Source: Actinoallomurus purpureus
GTDB taxonomy: Bacteria; Actinomycetota; Actinomycetes; Streptosporangiales; Streptosporangiaceae
DNA length: 64,000 bases
Reading direction: 5' to 3'
Assembly: GCF_024055795.1 (NCBI RefSeq)
Contig: NZ_JAMXMY010000001.1
Location: 434,001 to 498,000 of the forward strand
Of the stretch, positions 55,154 through 63,802 are shown piece by piece. A model generated the notes under the pieces. That model saw nothing but the letters and a program-made list of their open reading frames with translations, did not search any database and was not told the origin of the DNA. Every line of letters begins with the position of its first letter. Position 1 is the stretch's first letter. The translations under genes were made by a program, and so were the position numbers.

Positions 55154-57235
55154 ATGTCGCCCACGCCTACCCACTGCCCGTACTGCGCGCTGCAGTGCGG
55201 CATGCTCGTCGGCCCCGGCACGATCGCGCCGCGCGATGACATCCCGGCGAACGGCGGTGGAGGCGATGTTTCCGGGGGTGGGGCACTCTGCCAGAAGGGA
55301 TGGACCGCGGGGGAGCTGCTGGCCACCCCGGACCGGTTGACCGTCCCGCTCATGCGGGCGCACCGGGACGCGCCCCTCCAACCGGTGACCTGGGACGCCG
55401 CGCTGGACCGGATCGCGGGCGAGATCCGCCGGATCCAGCGCGCGTACGGGAACGAGGCCGTCGCGGTGTTCGGCGGCGGCGGCCTGACCAATGAGAAGGC
55501 CTACCAGCTCGGCAAGTTCGCCCGGGTGGCGCTGCGCACCCCGAACATCGACTACAACGGCCGCTTCTGCATGTCCTCGGCGGCCGCCGCGCAGAACCGC
55601 GCGTTCGGCATGGACCGGGGACTGCCCGTGCCGATCACCGACATCGCCGCCGCCGACACGATCCTGCTGGCCGGCGGCAACGTCGCCGAGACGATGCCGC
55701 CGTTCGTCCGGCACCTCACCGCGCAGCGCGAACGCGGCGGCAGGCTGATCGTCATCGACCCGCGAGAGACTCCGACCGCCCGCCGCGCCGACCTGCACCT
55801 GCAGGTCACGCCGGGGACGGACCTGGCGCTGGCCAACGGGCTGCTGCATCTGGCGATCACGGAGGGCCTGATCGACAAGGCCTACCTCGACGAGCGCACC
55901 ACCGGGTTCGGGGCGATCCGCACCGTCATCAACGGGTACTGGCCCGAGCGCGTCGAGCGGATCACCGGCGTGCCGGTGCCGAAGATGCGCGAGGCCGTGC
56001 GCCTGCTCGGTGACGCGGCGAACGCGCTGATCCTGACCGCGCGCGGCGCCGAACAGCACGCCACGGGGACCGACACGGTCACCGCCTTCATCAACCTGGC
56101 GCTGGCGCTGGGCCTGCCGGGACGTCCCGGTTCCGGGTTCGGCTGCCTGACCGGGCAGGGCAACGGGCAGGGCGGCCGGGAGCACGGACAGAAGGCCGAC
56201 CAGCTGCCCGGCTACCGGAAGATCGACGATCCGGCGGCGCGCGAGCACGTCGCCCGCGTCTGGGGGATCGACGCCGGCGACCTGCCGGGGCCGGGGCTGT
56301 CGGCCACCGAGCTTCTGAACGCCCTCGGCATGCCCGGCGGGCCCCGTGCCCTGCTGATCTTCGGCTCCAACCCGGTGGTGTCCGCGCCGGACGCCGCCAC
56401 GATCGAGGAACGCCTCGCGGCACTCGACCTTCTCGTGGTGGCCGACTTCGTGCCCTCCGAGACCGCCGCGCGCGCCGACGTGGTGCTGCCGACGGCGCAG
56501 TGGGCGGAGGAGACCGGCACGATCACCAACCTGGAGGGCCGCGTGCTGCTGCGCCGCGCGGCCGTGCCGAGGCCGCCGCAGGTGCGCGGCGACCTGGAGA
56601 TCCTGGCCGGGCTCGCCGGGCGGCTGGAGGCGCCCGGCCGGTTCAGCGCAGAACCGGCGGAGGTGTTCGACGAGCTGCGGGCCGCCAGCGCCGGCGGGCT
56701 CGCCGACTACTCCGGGATCACGTACGAGCGGATCGTCGCCGAGACCGGGGTCTTCTGGCCATGCCCGGGTGAGGGCCACCCCGGGACACCGCGCGTCTTC
56801 CTCGATCGGTTCGCCACGCCGGACGGCCGCGCCCGGGTCGTTCCCGTCGAGCACCGGGGCCCCGCCGAGGACATCGACGCCGACTATCCGATCTACCTCA
56901 CGACCGGGCGCGTGCTCGCCCACTACCAGAGCGGCGCGCAGACCCGGCGGGTACGGGCGCTGCTGGACGCGTCCCCCGAGGCGTTCGTGGAGATCCATCC
57001 CGACCTGGCCGAGCGGCTGGAGATCGAGGAGGGGAGTGACGTGCGCGTCACGAGCCGGCGGGGCGGCGCCGTCGCCAAGGCGCGGTTCAGTACGGCGATC
57101 CGGCACGACACCGTGTTCATGCCGTTCCACTGGGCCGGGGCCGCGCGCGCCAACCTGCTCACCAACCCGGCCCTCGATCCGACATCCCGGATGCCGGAGT
57201 TCAAGGTCTGCGCCGTCCGACTGGAGAAATCGTGA
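55154..57235 (+). CDS. Assimilatory nitrate reductase catalytic subunit (molybdopterin oxidoreductase)
   Basis: The 693-aa protein has an N-terminal 4Fe-4S site, CPYCALQCGM followed by CQKGWTAGELL, a molybdopterin-binding core (FCMSSAAAAQNRAFGMDRGL, IVIDPRETPTARRADLHL) and a C-terminal molydopterin-dinucleotide domain (VEIHPDLAERLEIEEGSDVR). It reduces nitrate to nitrite. No Tat signal is present, so it is cytoplasmic and assimilatory (NasA/NarB type). No clear ribosome site precedes ATG 55154, so it may be leaderless. The stop overlaps the next gene (GTGA). Confidence 0.93.
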   Translation: MSPTPTHCPYCALQCGMLVGPGTIAPRDDIPANGGGGDVSGGGALCQKGWTAGELLATPDRLTVPLMRAHRDAPLQPVTWDAALDRIAGEIRRIQRAYGNEAVAVFGGGGLTNEKAYQLGKFARVALRTPNIDYNGRFCMSSAAAAQNRAFGMDRGLPVPITDIAAADTILLAGGNVAETMPPFVRHLTAQRERGGRLIVIDPRETPTARRADLHLQVTPGTDLALANGLLHLAITEGLIDKAYLDERTTGFGAIRTVINGYWPERVERITGVPVPKMREAVRLLGDAANALILTARGAEQHATGTDTVTAFINLALALGLPGRPGSGFGCLTGQGNGQGGREHGQKADQLPGYRKIDDPAAREHVARVWGIDAGDLPGPGLSATELLNALGMPGGPRALLIFGSNPVVSAPDAATIEERLAALDLLVVADFVPSETAARADVVLPTAQWAEETGTITNLEGRVLLRRAAVPRPPQVRGDLEILAGLAGRLEAPGRFSAEPAEVFDELRAASAGGLADYSGITYERIVAETGVFWPCPGEGHPGTPRVFLDRFATPDGRARVVPVEHRGPAEDIDADYPIYLTTGRVLAHYQSGAQTRRVRALLDASPEAFVEIHPDLAERLEIEEGSDVRVTSRRGGAVAKARFSTAIRHDTVFMPFHWAGAARANLLTNPALDPTSRMPEFKVCAVRLEKS

Positions 57236-58686
57236 ATGAGAAGTGGCCCAAGAGCCTCGTGGTCGTCGGCAACGGGATGGCAGGCTCGCGGCTCGTCTCC
57301 GAGCTGCGGGCCCGTGACCGTGAGATGCGGATCACCGTGTTCGGCGCCGAGGCCGCGCAGCCGTACAACCGGGTCCTGCTGTCGAACGTCCTGGCCGGGA
57401 TCACCGCGCCCGGCGACATCGGCCTGACCGATCCGGGCTGGTACGCCGCGAACGACGTCGACGCACGCCTCGGGGCGGAGGTCGTCGCGATCGACCGGGA
57501 GCACAGGACGGTGACCTCCGCAGACGGGAGGGCCACGCCGTACGACACGCTCGTGCTCGCCACCGGCAGCGCGCCGGTCGTGCCGCCGCTTCCCGGGCTG
57601 GACGCCGAGGGCGTCGTCGCGTTCCGCACGCTCGACGACTGCCGGTCCATCATGGACCTCGCGGACGGCGCCGAGTCGGCGGTCGTGGTCGGAGGCGGGC
57701 TGCTCGGCCTGGAGGCGGCCCGCGGGCTGGCCGGGCGGGGGCTGCGGGTCACCGTCATCCACCTCGCGGGGCACCTGATGGAGCGGCAGCTGGACGCCGA
57801 GGCCGGCGGCGTGCTGCAACGGACCATCGGGGACCTCGGGGTCCGTACGCTCGTCGGCGCGCGGCTGACCGGAGCACGAGCCGAGAACGGGCGTGTCACC
57901 GGGGTCGAGCTCGACGACGGCACGGTGCTGCCCGCCGACCTGGTGGTGCTGGCCTGCGGCATCCGCCCTCAGACGGGACTCGCGCGCGCCGCGGGCCTCA
58001 CCGTGGACCGCGGCGTCGTCGTCGACGACCGGCTCCGCTCGGTCGACGACCCCGACGTCCACGCGATCGGGGAGTGCGCCCAGCATCAGGGCACCGTGTA
58101 CGGGCTGGTCGCGCCCGCGTGGGAGCAGGCCAGGATCCTCGCCGACCTACTCACCGGCGGCGACTCCCGGTACGAGGGCTCGCGGCAGGTCACCCGGCTG
58201 AAGGCGGCCGGGATCGAGCTGGCCGCGATGGGGGAGACCGCGCTCGGCGACGACGAGGCGGAGGTGGTCCGCTTCGCCGACCCGACCCGCGGCACGTACA
58301 AGAAGGTCGTCATCAGGGACGACCGGCTGATCGGCGCGATCCTGATCGGCGAGACCACCACGGCGGGGCTGCTGACCCAGCTGTACGACCGCGCGGCGCC
58401 GGTGCCGTCCGACCGCCTGGGGCTGCTGTTCCACGGGCTGAGCCCGGCCACCCCCGCCGAGACGCCCGTCCGGATCCCGGACGCCGCGACGGTCTGCGCG
58501 TGCAACAACGTCAGCAAGGGGCGGATCCGCGCCTGCTGGGAGGCGGGCGCGCGCGACGTCGCCGACGTCGCCGCCGAGACCCGTGCCACCACGGGCTGCG
58601 GCGGCTGCCGCGACACGGTCGAGGGCATCCTCGAGTGGCTCGGCACCCAGGAGGTGACGTCTCCCCCCAGGTCAGGCCGTACGTGA
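57232..58686 (+). CDS. FAD-dependent reductase with BFD-type [2Fe-2S] domain, nitrate reductase partner
   Basis: The 484-aa protein is translationally coupled to nitrate reductase. FAD and NAD(P) motifs are VVVGNGMAGSRLVSELRARD, LVLATGSAPVVPPLPG, AVVVGGGLLGLEAARGLAG and VHAIGECAQHQGTVYGLV. The C-terminus has a BFD-like iron-sulfur site, VCACNNVSKGRIRACW and TGCGGCRDTVEGIL. It resembles the NADH-binding half of NirB/NasB and should carry electrons from NAD(P)H to the nitrate reductase. Confidence 0.88.
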   Translation: MNEKWPKSLVVVGNGMAGSRLVSELRARDREMRITVFGAEAAQPYNRVLLSNVLAGITAPGDIGLTDPGWYAANDVDARLGAEVVAIDREHRTVTSADGRATPYDTLVLATGSAPVVPPLPGLDAEGVVAFRTLDDCRSIMDLADGAESAVVVGGGLLGLEAARGLAGRGLRVTVIHLAGHLMERQLDAEAGGVLQRTIGDLGVRTLVGARLTGARAENGRVTGVELDDGTVLPADLVVLACGIRPQTGLARAAGLTVDRGVVVDDRLRSVDDPDVHAIGECAQHQGTVYGLVAPAWEQARILADLLTGGDSRYEGSRQVTRLKAAGIELAAMGETALGDDEAEVVRFADPTRGTYKKVVIRDDRLIGAILIGETTTAGLLTQLYDRAAPVPSDRLGLLFHGLSPATPAETPVRIPDAATVCACNNVSKGRIRACWEAGARDVADVAAETRATTGCGGCRDTVEGILEWLGTQEVTSPPRSGRT

Positions 58687-58704
58687 GCGCCTTGTAGCAC
58701 AGCG

Positions 58705-58731
58705 GTAACAAGCGGGACGCAGACGCGAAAC
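58705..58731 (+). promoter_or_regulatory. GlnR-like box upstream of nirB
   Basis: GTAAC-N6-GACGC-N6-GAAAC, the same layout as the box before the nitrate reductase gene. The position, 50 nt before the nirB start, suits activation by GlnR under nitrogen limitation. Confidence 0.6.
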
Positions 58732-58781
58732 GCCTGATCGTCAAGATCGAGGTCAAGCGGCGTCGGGGAGGACTGAATCGG

Positions 58782-61247
58782 ATGACTGGCCGTCTTGTCG
58801 TCGTGGGGCATGGCCCGGCGGCGCATCGCCTCGTCGACGCGCTGCGGGAGCGGGACTCCGCCGACCGGTGGCAGATCACGGTGGTGGGGGAGGAGACCCG
58901 CACGGCGTACGACCGGGTGGCGTTGACGTCCTACCTCACCGAGGGCGCCGACCTCGGCTACCCCGCCCACGACGAGAGCGTGACCGTACGGACCGGGGAG
59001 CGGGTCACCGCGATCGACCGGGCCGCGCGCACGGTCACCACGGACGCGGGGGAGGCCCTGCCGTACGACGCGCTGGTGCTGGCCACCGGGTCGGTGCCGT
59101 TCGTGCCCCCGGTGCCCGGCGCCGAGCACGCCTTCGTCTACCGGACCATCGAGGACCTGGACGCGCTCCGGGTCGCGGCCGGGAGCGGCGACCTTACTAT
59201 GTCAAGGCCGCGGGCCGGTGTGGTGGTCGGCGGGGGACTGCTCGGCCTGGAGGCCGCCCGCGCGCTGCAGGGACTCGACATGGACACCCACGTCGTCGAG
59301 GTGGCGCCCTGGCTGATGCCGCGCCAGCTCGACGAGGGCGGCGGCGCCATGCTGCGGCGCCACATCGAGGCCCTGGGCATGTCCGTGCACACCGGGGTCG
59401 GCCTAGAGCGGGTCGAGCCCGGGGCCGTGCGGCTCGCCGGGGACGTCGTGCTGGACGCCGACGTCGTCGTCTTCTCCGCGGGTATCCGCCCGCGCGACGA
59501 CCTCGCCCGTGCGGCCGGCCTCGCGGTCGGGCAGCGCGGCGGCATCGTCGTCGACGACACCTGCCGCACCGACGACCCCCACGTCTTCGCCATCGGCGAG
59601 TGCGCCCTGATCGGCGGAATGGTGTACGGCCTGGTCGGGCCGTGCTTCACCATGGCCGAGGTGGTCGCGGACCGGCTGCTGGACGGAGAGGCGCGGTTCA
59701 CCGGCGCGGACCTGTCGACCCAGCTGAAACTGATGGGCGTCGACGTCGCCAGCTTCGGCGACCCGTCCGCCGACGCCCTCGACGTCATCTACACCGACCC
59801 GGTCGCCGGGATCTACAAGCGCCTCGTCGTCAGCGACGACGCGCAGACCCTCCTCGGCGGCGTGCTGGTCGGCGACGCCTCGTCCTACCCGACCCTCCGC
59901 GCGTACGTCGGCGCGAAACTGCCCGGCACCCCCGAGCAGGCGCTGTTCGGGGGCACCGAGGCGGCGGGCGCCGCGCTGCCCGAGTCGACGATCATCTGCA
60001 GCTGCAACAACGTGACCGCCGGGACCATCCGCTGTGCGATCGCCGAGGACGAGCTCACCGACGTCCCCGCCGTGAAGGCCTGCACCAAGGCCGGCACGGG
60101 CTGCGGCAGCTGCGTGCCGCTGGTGAAGAAGATTTTCGACGCGGAGCTGACCGCCGCGGGCATCGAGGTCAGCAAGGCCCTGTGTGAGCACTTCGACCAC
60201 AGTCGCGCGGAGCTGTTCGACATCATCCGGGTGCGCGGCGTCACGACCTTCTCCCAGCTCATCACCGAGCACGGGCGCGGCCGGGGCTGCGACATCTGCA
60301 AGCCGGCGGTCGCCTCGATCCTGGCGAGCCTCGGCAACGGGCACATTCTCGACGGCGAGCAGGCCGGCCTGCAGGACACCAACGACCGGTTCCTCGCCAA
60401 CATGCAGAAGAACGGCACCTACTCGGTGGTGCCGCGCATCCCCGGCGGCGAGATCACGCCGGAGAGGCTCATCGTCATCGGCGAGGTCGCGCAGGAGTTC
60501 GGGCTCTACACCAAGATCACCGGCGGCCAGCGGATCGACCTGTTCGGGGCTCGTGTCGAGCAGCTGCCGCAGATCTGGAAGAGGCTGATCGACGCCGGGT
60601 TCGAGTCCGGGCACGCGTACGGCAAGGCCCTGCGCACGGTCAAGTCCTGCGTCGGCTCGACCTGGTGCCGCTACGGCGTCCAGGACTCGGTGGGCCTGGC
60701 CATCCGTCTCGAACTGCGCTACCGGGGCCTGCGTGCCCCGCACAAGATCAAATCGGCGGTGTCGGGGTGCGCGCGGGAGTGCGCGGAGGCCCAGAGCAAG
60801 GACTTCGGCATCATCGCCACCGAGAAGGGCTGGAATCTCTACGTCGCCGGAAACGGCGGGATGCGACCGCGCCACGCGGACCTGTTCGCCGGCGACCTGG
60901 ACGAGGAGACGCTGGTCCGCTACATCGACCGGTTCCTGATGTTCTACATCCGCACCGCCGACCGGCTGCAGCGCACCGCGTCCTGGCTGGAGAGCCTTGA
61001 CGGCGGCCTCGACTACCTGCGCGAAGTGGTCATCGAGGACAGCCTCGGCATCTGCGACGAGCTGGACGCCGCGATGGAGCGGCACGTGGCGGGCTACTCC
61101 GACGAGTGGCGCGCGATCCTCGACGACCCCGAGAAGATGCGCCGCTTCGTCTCCTTCGTCAACGCGCCCGAGACGCCCGACCCGAGCATCGCCTTCGAAC
61201 CCGAGCGGGACCAGATCAAACCGGTGACGGTGGAGGTGACCCCGTGA
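58782..61247 (+). CDS. nirB: Nitrite reductase (NADH) large subunit
   Basis: This 821-aa enzyme reduces nitrite to ammonia. The N-terminal FAD/NADH part has VVVGHGPAAHRLVDALRERD and VVVGGGLLGLEAARALQGLD; a BFD-type [2Fe-2S] site follows (IICSCNNVTAGTI, CTKAGTGCGSCVPL). The sulfite/nitrite reductase half has the siroheme/4Fe-4S cysteines in VKSCVGSTWCRYGVQDSVG and VSGCARECAEAQSKDFGI. GGGAGG precedes ATG 58782. It is followed by nirD; a 27-codon frame (61244-61327) overlaps both neighbours. Confidence 0.97.
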   Translation: MTGRLVVVGHGPAAHRLVDALRERDSADRWQITVVGEETRTAYDRVALTSYLTEGADLGYPAHDESVTVRTGERVTAIDRAARTVTTDAGEALPYDALVLATGSVPFVPPVPGAEHAFVYRTIEDLDALRVAAGSGDLTMSRPRAGVVVGGGLLGLEAARALQGLDMDTHVVEVAPWLMPRQLDEGGGAMLRRHIEALGMSVHTGVGLERVEPGAVRLAGDVVLDADVVVFSAGIRPRDDLARAAGLAVGQRGGIVVDDTCRTDDPHVFAIGECALIGGMVYGLVGPCFTMAEVVADRLLDGEARFTGADLSTQLKLMGVDVASFGDPSADALDVIYTDPVAGIYKRLVVSDDAQTLLGGVLVGDASSYPTLRAYVGAKLPGTPEQALFGGTEAAGAALPESTIICSCNNVTAGTIRCAIAEDELTDVPAVKACTKAGTGCGSCVPLVKKIFDAELTAAGIEVSKALCEHFDHSRAELFDIIRVRGVTTFSQLITEHGRGRGCDICKPAVASILASLGNGHILDGEQAGLQDTNDRFLANMQKNGTYSVVPRIPGGEITPERLIVIGEVAQEFGLYTKITGGQRIDLFGARVEQLPQIWKRLIDAGFESGHAYGKALRTVKSCVGSTWCRYGVQDSVGLAIRLELRYRGLRAPHKIKSAVSGCARECAEAQSKDFGIIATEKGWNLYVAGNGGMRPRHADLFAGDLDEETLVRYIDRFLMFYIRTADRLQRTASWLESLDGGLDYLREVVIEDSLGICDELDAAMERHVAGYSDEWRAILDDPEKMRRFVSFVNAPETPDPSIAFEPERDQIKPVTVEVTP

Positions 61248-61323
61248 CCGAGACGGGGGCACCCCGTGAGATCGCCCCGGCCGGTGCCAAGCGGCCGGGC
61301 CGGCGGACTGAATGGAGCACACG

Positions 61324-61701
61324 ATGACCGAGATCTGTGAGGCGCCGGCGCCTGCGGGCACCGGCACGCTGACCGCGACACGCTGGACCCCGGTGTGCGA
61401 CTACGACGACCTGCAGCCGGAACGCGGCGTGTGCGCGCTGGTCGACGGCCGTCAGGTCGCGATCTTCCGCACCTACGACGGTGATCTGTACGCGCTGTCC
61501 AGCCATGACCCGTTCAGCGGGGCGAACGTCCTGGCGTGGGGGATCGTCGGCAGCCGGGGCGGGATGCCGACCGTGGCCTCCCCGATGTACAAGCAGGTGT
61601 TCGACCTCACCACGGGCCGCTGCCTGGACGATCCGACGGTGTCCGTGCCGACCTTCCGAATACGGCGCATCGGGGGCCGCGTGGAGGTGGCCGCGTCGTG
61701 A
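61324..61701 (+). CDS. nirD: Nitrite reductase (NADH) small subunit
   Basis: The 125-aa protein starts at ATG 61324 (GGAG 6 nt upstream; ATG 61312 also in frame). It has the Rieske-like fold of NirD without cluster cysteines: VCALVDGRQVAIFRTYDGDL, SSHDPFSGANVLAWGIVGSR and PMYKQVFDLTTGRCLDDPTV. It partners NirB. The stop overlaps the NnaR-like gene (GTGA). Confidence 0.95.
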   Translation: MTEICEAPAPAGTGTLTATRWTPVCDYDDLQPERGVCALVDGRQVAIFRTYDGDLYALSSHDPFSGANVLAWGIVGSRGGMPTVASPMYKQVFDLTTGRCLDDPTVSVPTFRIRRIGGRVEVAAS

Positions 61702-62882
61702 AGGACGAGCCACTGGCCGGATTCACCGTGGGCGTCACGGCGGCACGGCGTCATGAGGAGCTGTCGGCGCTGCTGGAGCGCAAGGGCGCCCGTGTCGTGT
61801 ACGCCCCCGCGATCCGGCTGGTGCCGCTCGCCGACGACGCCGAACTGCTGGAGGCGACCCGCGAGATCCTGGCGGACCCGGTCGACGATGTGATCGTCAC
61901 GACCGGCATCGGGTTCCGCGCGTGGCTGGAGACCGCGGACGGCTGGGGTCTGCGCGACGACCTGATCAAGCGTCTGGGCGACGTGCGCATCCTGGCGCGG
62001 GGGCCGAAGGCCCGCGGCGCCGTGCGGGCCGCCGGGATGGCCGAGGCGTGGTCGCCGGAATCGGAGAACTGCGAGGAGGTCCTGCGCCATCTGCTGGCGG
62101 AGGATCTCCGGGGCCGGCGGATCGCCGTCCAGCTGTACGGCGAGCCGACGCCGCAGCTGACCGGCACGCTGCGGCGCGCGGGCGCCGACGTGGTGGAGAT
62201 CCCGGTGTACCGCTGGGCCCGCACGGACGACCCGACGCCGCTGCGCCGGCTGGTCGGGCAGGCCGTGGCCGGCACGGTCGACGCGATCACCTTCACCAGC
62301 GCGCCGGCGGTGTCCGCCACCCTGGCCGTCGCCGCCGAGGACAACCTCGAGGACCTGTTGCTGGAGGCGCTGCGCACCCAGGTGGTCGCCGCGTGCGTCG
62401 GACCGGTGACCGCCGCGCCGCTGGAGGAGCGGGGCGTGGTGACGGTCCGCCCCGAGCGGGCCCGCCTCGGCGCGCTGGTCCGGGCGCTCGCCGCCGAGCT
62501 TCCCGTCCTCCGGTCGAGCCGGATCGCCGTGGGCGGTCAGGTCCTGGAGCTGCGCGGCCACGCCGTGGTCATCGATGGGCAGCTGCGACCGATCGCGCCG
62601 GCGCCGATGGCGATTCTCCGGGCCCTCGCGCGCCGCCCCGGGCACGTGGTCTCGCGTGCCGAACTGTGCACCGTGCTGCCCAGCCGGACCCTGCCCGGCG
62701 GAGCGAGCCAGGGGCGCCCGCACCCGGACGAGCACGCCGTGGAGATGGCCGTGGCGCGGCTGCGCCGTGGCCTGGGGCGGAACGGCCTCGTCGAGACCGT
62801 GGTCAAACGCGGCTACCGGCTGGCCTGCGACCCCGTCCGCACCGAACCGGTCCCGCTCAGCGGCGCACCGGAGGCGGTGTGA
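61698..62882 (+). CDS. Uroporphyrinogen-III synthase-like protein with C-terminal winged helix (NnaR type)
   Basis: The 394-aa protein starts at GTG 61698, coupled to nirD. Residues about 1-270 are HemD-like (GFTVGVTAARRHEELSALLE, TTGIGFRAWLE, AITFTSAPAVSATL). Residues about 290-385 are an OmpR-type winged helix (PAPMAILRALARRPGHVVSR, VEMAVARLRRGLGRNGLVET, VKRGYRL). This is the architecture of NnaR of Streptomyces coelicolor, which activates nitrate/nitrite assimilation together with GlnR. It may also supply uroporphyrinogen III for siroheme. Confidence 0.88.
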   Translation: MKDEPLAGFTVGVTAARRHEELSALLERKGARVVYAPAIRLVPLADDAELLEATREILADPVDDVIVTTGIGFRAWLETADGWGLRDDLIKRLGDVRILARGPKARGAVRAAGMAEAWSPESENCEEVLRHLLAEDLRGRRIAVQLYGEPTPQLTGTLRRAGADVVEIPVYRWARTDDPTPLRRLVGQAVAGTVDAITFTSAPAVSATLAVAAEDNLEDLLLEALRTQVVAACVGPVTAAPLEERGVVTVRPERARLGALVRALAAELPVLRSSRIAVGGQVLELRGHAVVIDGQLRPIAPAPMAILRALARRPGHVVSRAELCTVLPSRTLPGGASQGRPHPDEHAVEMAVARLRRGLGRNGLVETVVKRGYRLACDPVRTEPVPLSGAPEAV

Positions 62883-62897
62883 CGCTGAGCGGGACCG

Positions 62898-63146
62898 GAA
62901 CTGACGGAGGTCGTCCGCGGGCTGCGCGCCCAGGGCGCACGCCGGATCGCGGTCGCGTCGTACCGGCTGGCGCCGGGCCACTTCCACGATCGCCTGGCGG
63001 CCGCCGGCGCCGACGTGGTCGCGCCTCCTCTGGGCGTGCACGACGCGCTGGCGCGGGTCATCCTCCGCCGCTACGACGAGGCGGTCACGGCCGCCGTCGC
63101 CGGGGAGACGAGCCGGGACCGTCGGGCGGTGAGCCGCGCAGGATGA
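62898..63146 (+). pseudogene. 3' fragment of a sirohydrochlorin chelatase (CbiX-like) gene
   Basis: The frame reads ELTEVVRGLRAQGARRIAVA, SYRLAPGHFHDRLAAAGADV and HDALARVILRRYDEAV, the C-terminal 80 residues of the CbiX-type chelatase often found after nirBD/nnaR in actinomycetes. In-frame stops lie directly upstream at the junction with the preceding gene, and no start codon is available. About two thirds of the gene is missing. The 3' end overlaps a convergent acetyltransferase gene. Confidence 0.7.
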
Positions 63147-63681
63147 CGTGCGGCGGCCGCCCCAGGTCGAGGAACATCTTCACGTCGTCATAGCGCTCGT
63201 CGCCGACCTCGATGACGTTGGGCAGGCGGCCCCATTCGCGGAAGCCGAGGCGCTCGTAGAGCTCGATGGCACCGTGGTTGTTGCCCCGCGCTCCGAGGGT
63301 CAGCACCTCGATGCCGTTCGTGCGGGCGTGATCGATGAGGGCCTCCAGGACGCGCCGGCCCAGCCCGAGTCCGCGGGCCGTGGGGTGCGCCATGACCTTC
63401 TGCAGCTCCGCCTGATGGCGGAAGACGTCGGTGGCGCCGCGACGCCACAGGCCGCCGGCGGCCACCTCGCCGTCGAGGAGGGCGAGCGCCAGGGCGGCGT
63501 CGCCGGCCCGGGCCCGGTCGAGCACCTCGTTCAGCCACCGATCGGTCTCCGCCCGGTCGGGCGGGGTCAGCCAGCCGACGGCCCCGCCGAGCTCGACGAC
63601 GGAGTGGATCAGCCGGTGCACGCCGGCGCGCAGACGCTCGTCGGCCGCGGCCGGCCAGTGGATCTCGATCTGGGTGCTCAC
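63085..63681 (-). CDS. GNAT-family N-acetyltransferase
   Basis: The 198-aa protein starts at GTG 63681 (GGGAG about 11 nt upstream). The acetyl-CoA site is seen as QKVMAHPTARGLGLGRRVLE with the R/QxxGxG/A loop, and the C-terminal NHGAIELYERLGFREWG motif is typical. The substrate is unknown. Its 3' end overlaps the decayed chelatase fragment by 62 bp, so the deletion that truncated that gene may have brought the two together. Confidence 0.87.
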   Translation of the reverse strand: MSTQIEIHWPAAADERLRAGVHRLIHSVVELGGAVGWLTPPDRAETDRWLNEVLDRARAGDAALALALLDGEVAAGGLWRRGATDVFRHQAELQKVMAHPTARGLGLGRRVLEALIDHARTNGIEVLTLGARGNNHGAIELYERLGFREWGRLPNVIEVGDERYDDVKMFLDLGRPPHVILRGSPPDGPGSSPRRRRP

Positions 63682-63742
63682 GGTCGGTCATTCTCCCGCG
63701 TGCCCCCGGATCTCTCTGTGGCGGGGACCGGCCCCCGGCACG

Positions 63743-63784
63743 ACGAAGGCCCGCCGGGAGCGGGTGCTCCCGGCGGGCCTTCGT
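63743..63784 (-). terminator. Strong terminator of the sigma factor gene
   Basis: A perfect 19-bp stem (63743-63761 with 63766-63784), centred on GAAGGCCCGCCGGGAGC and a GGGT loop, lies 19 bp after the sigma factor stop. Confidence 0.85.
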
Positions 63785-63802
63785 GTGGTCGGCTCGGTCG
63801 GC

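Noticed and set aside
54965-57130. Long minus-strand open frame opposite the nitrate reductase gene
   Set aside because: It is a compositional shadow; the plus strand encodes a complete molybdoenzyme.
59403-61367. Long minus-strand open frame opposite nirB
   Set aside because: It is antisense to a full-length nirB with all cofactor motifs. The antisense product lacks any recognisable domain.
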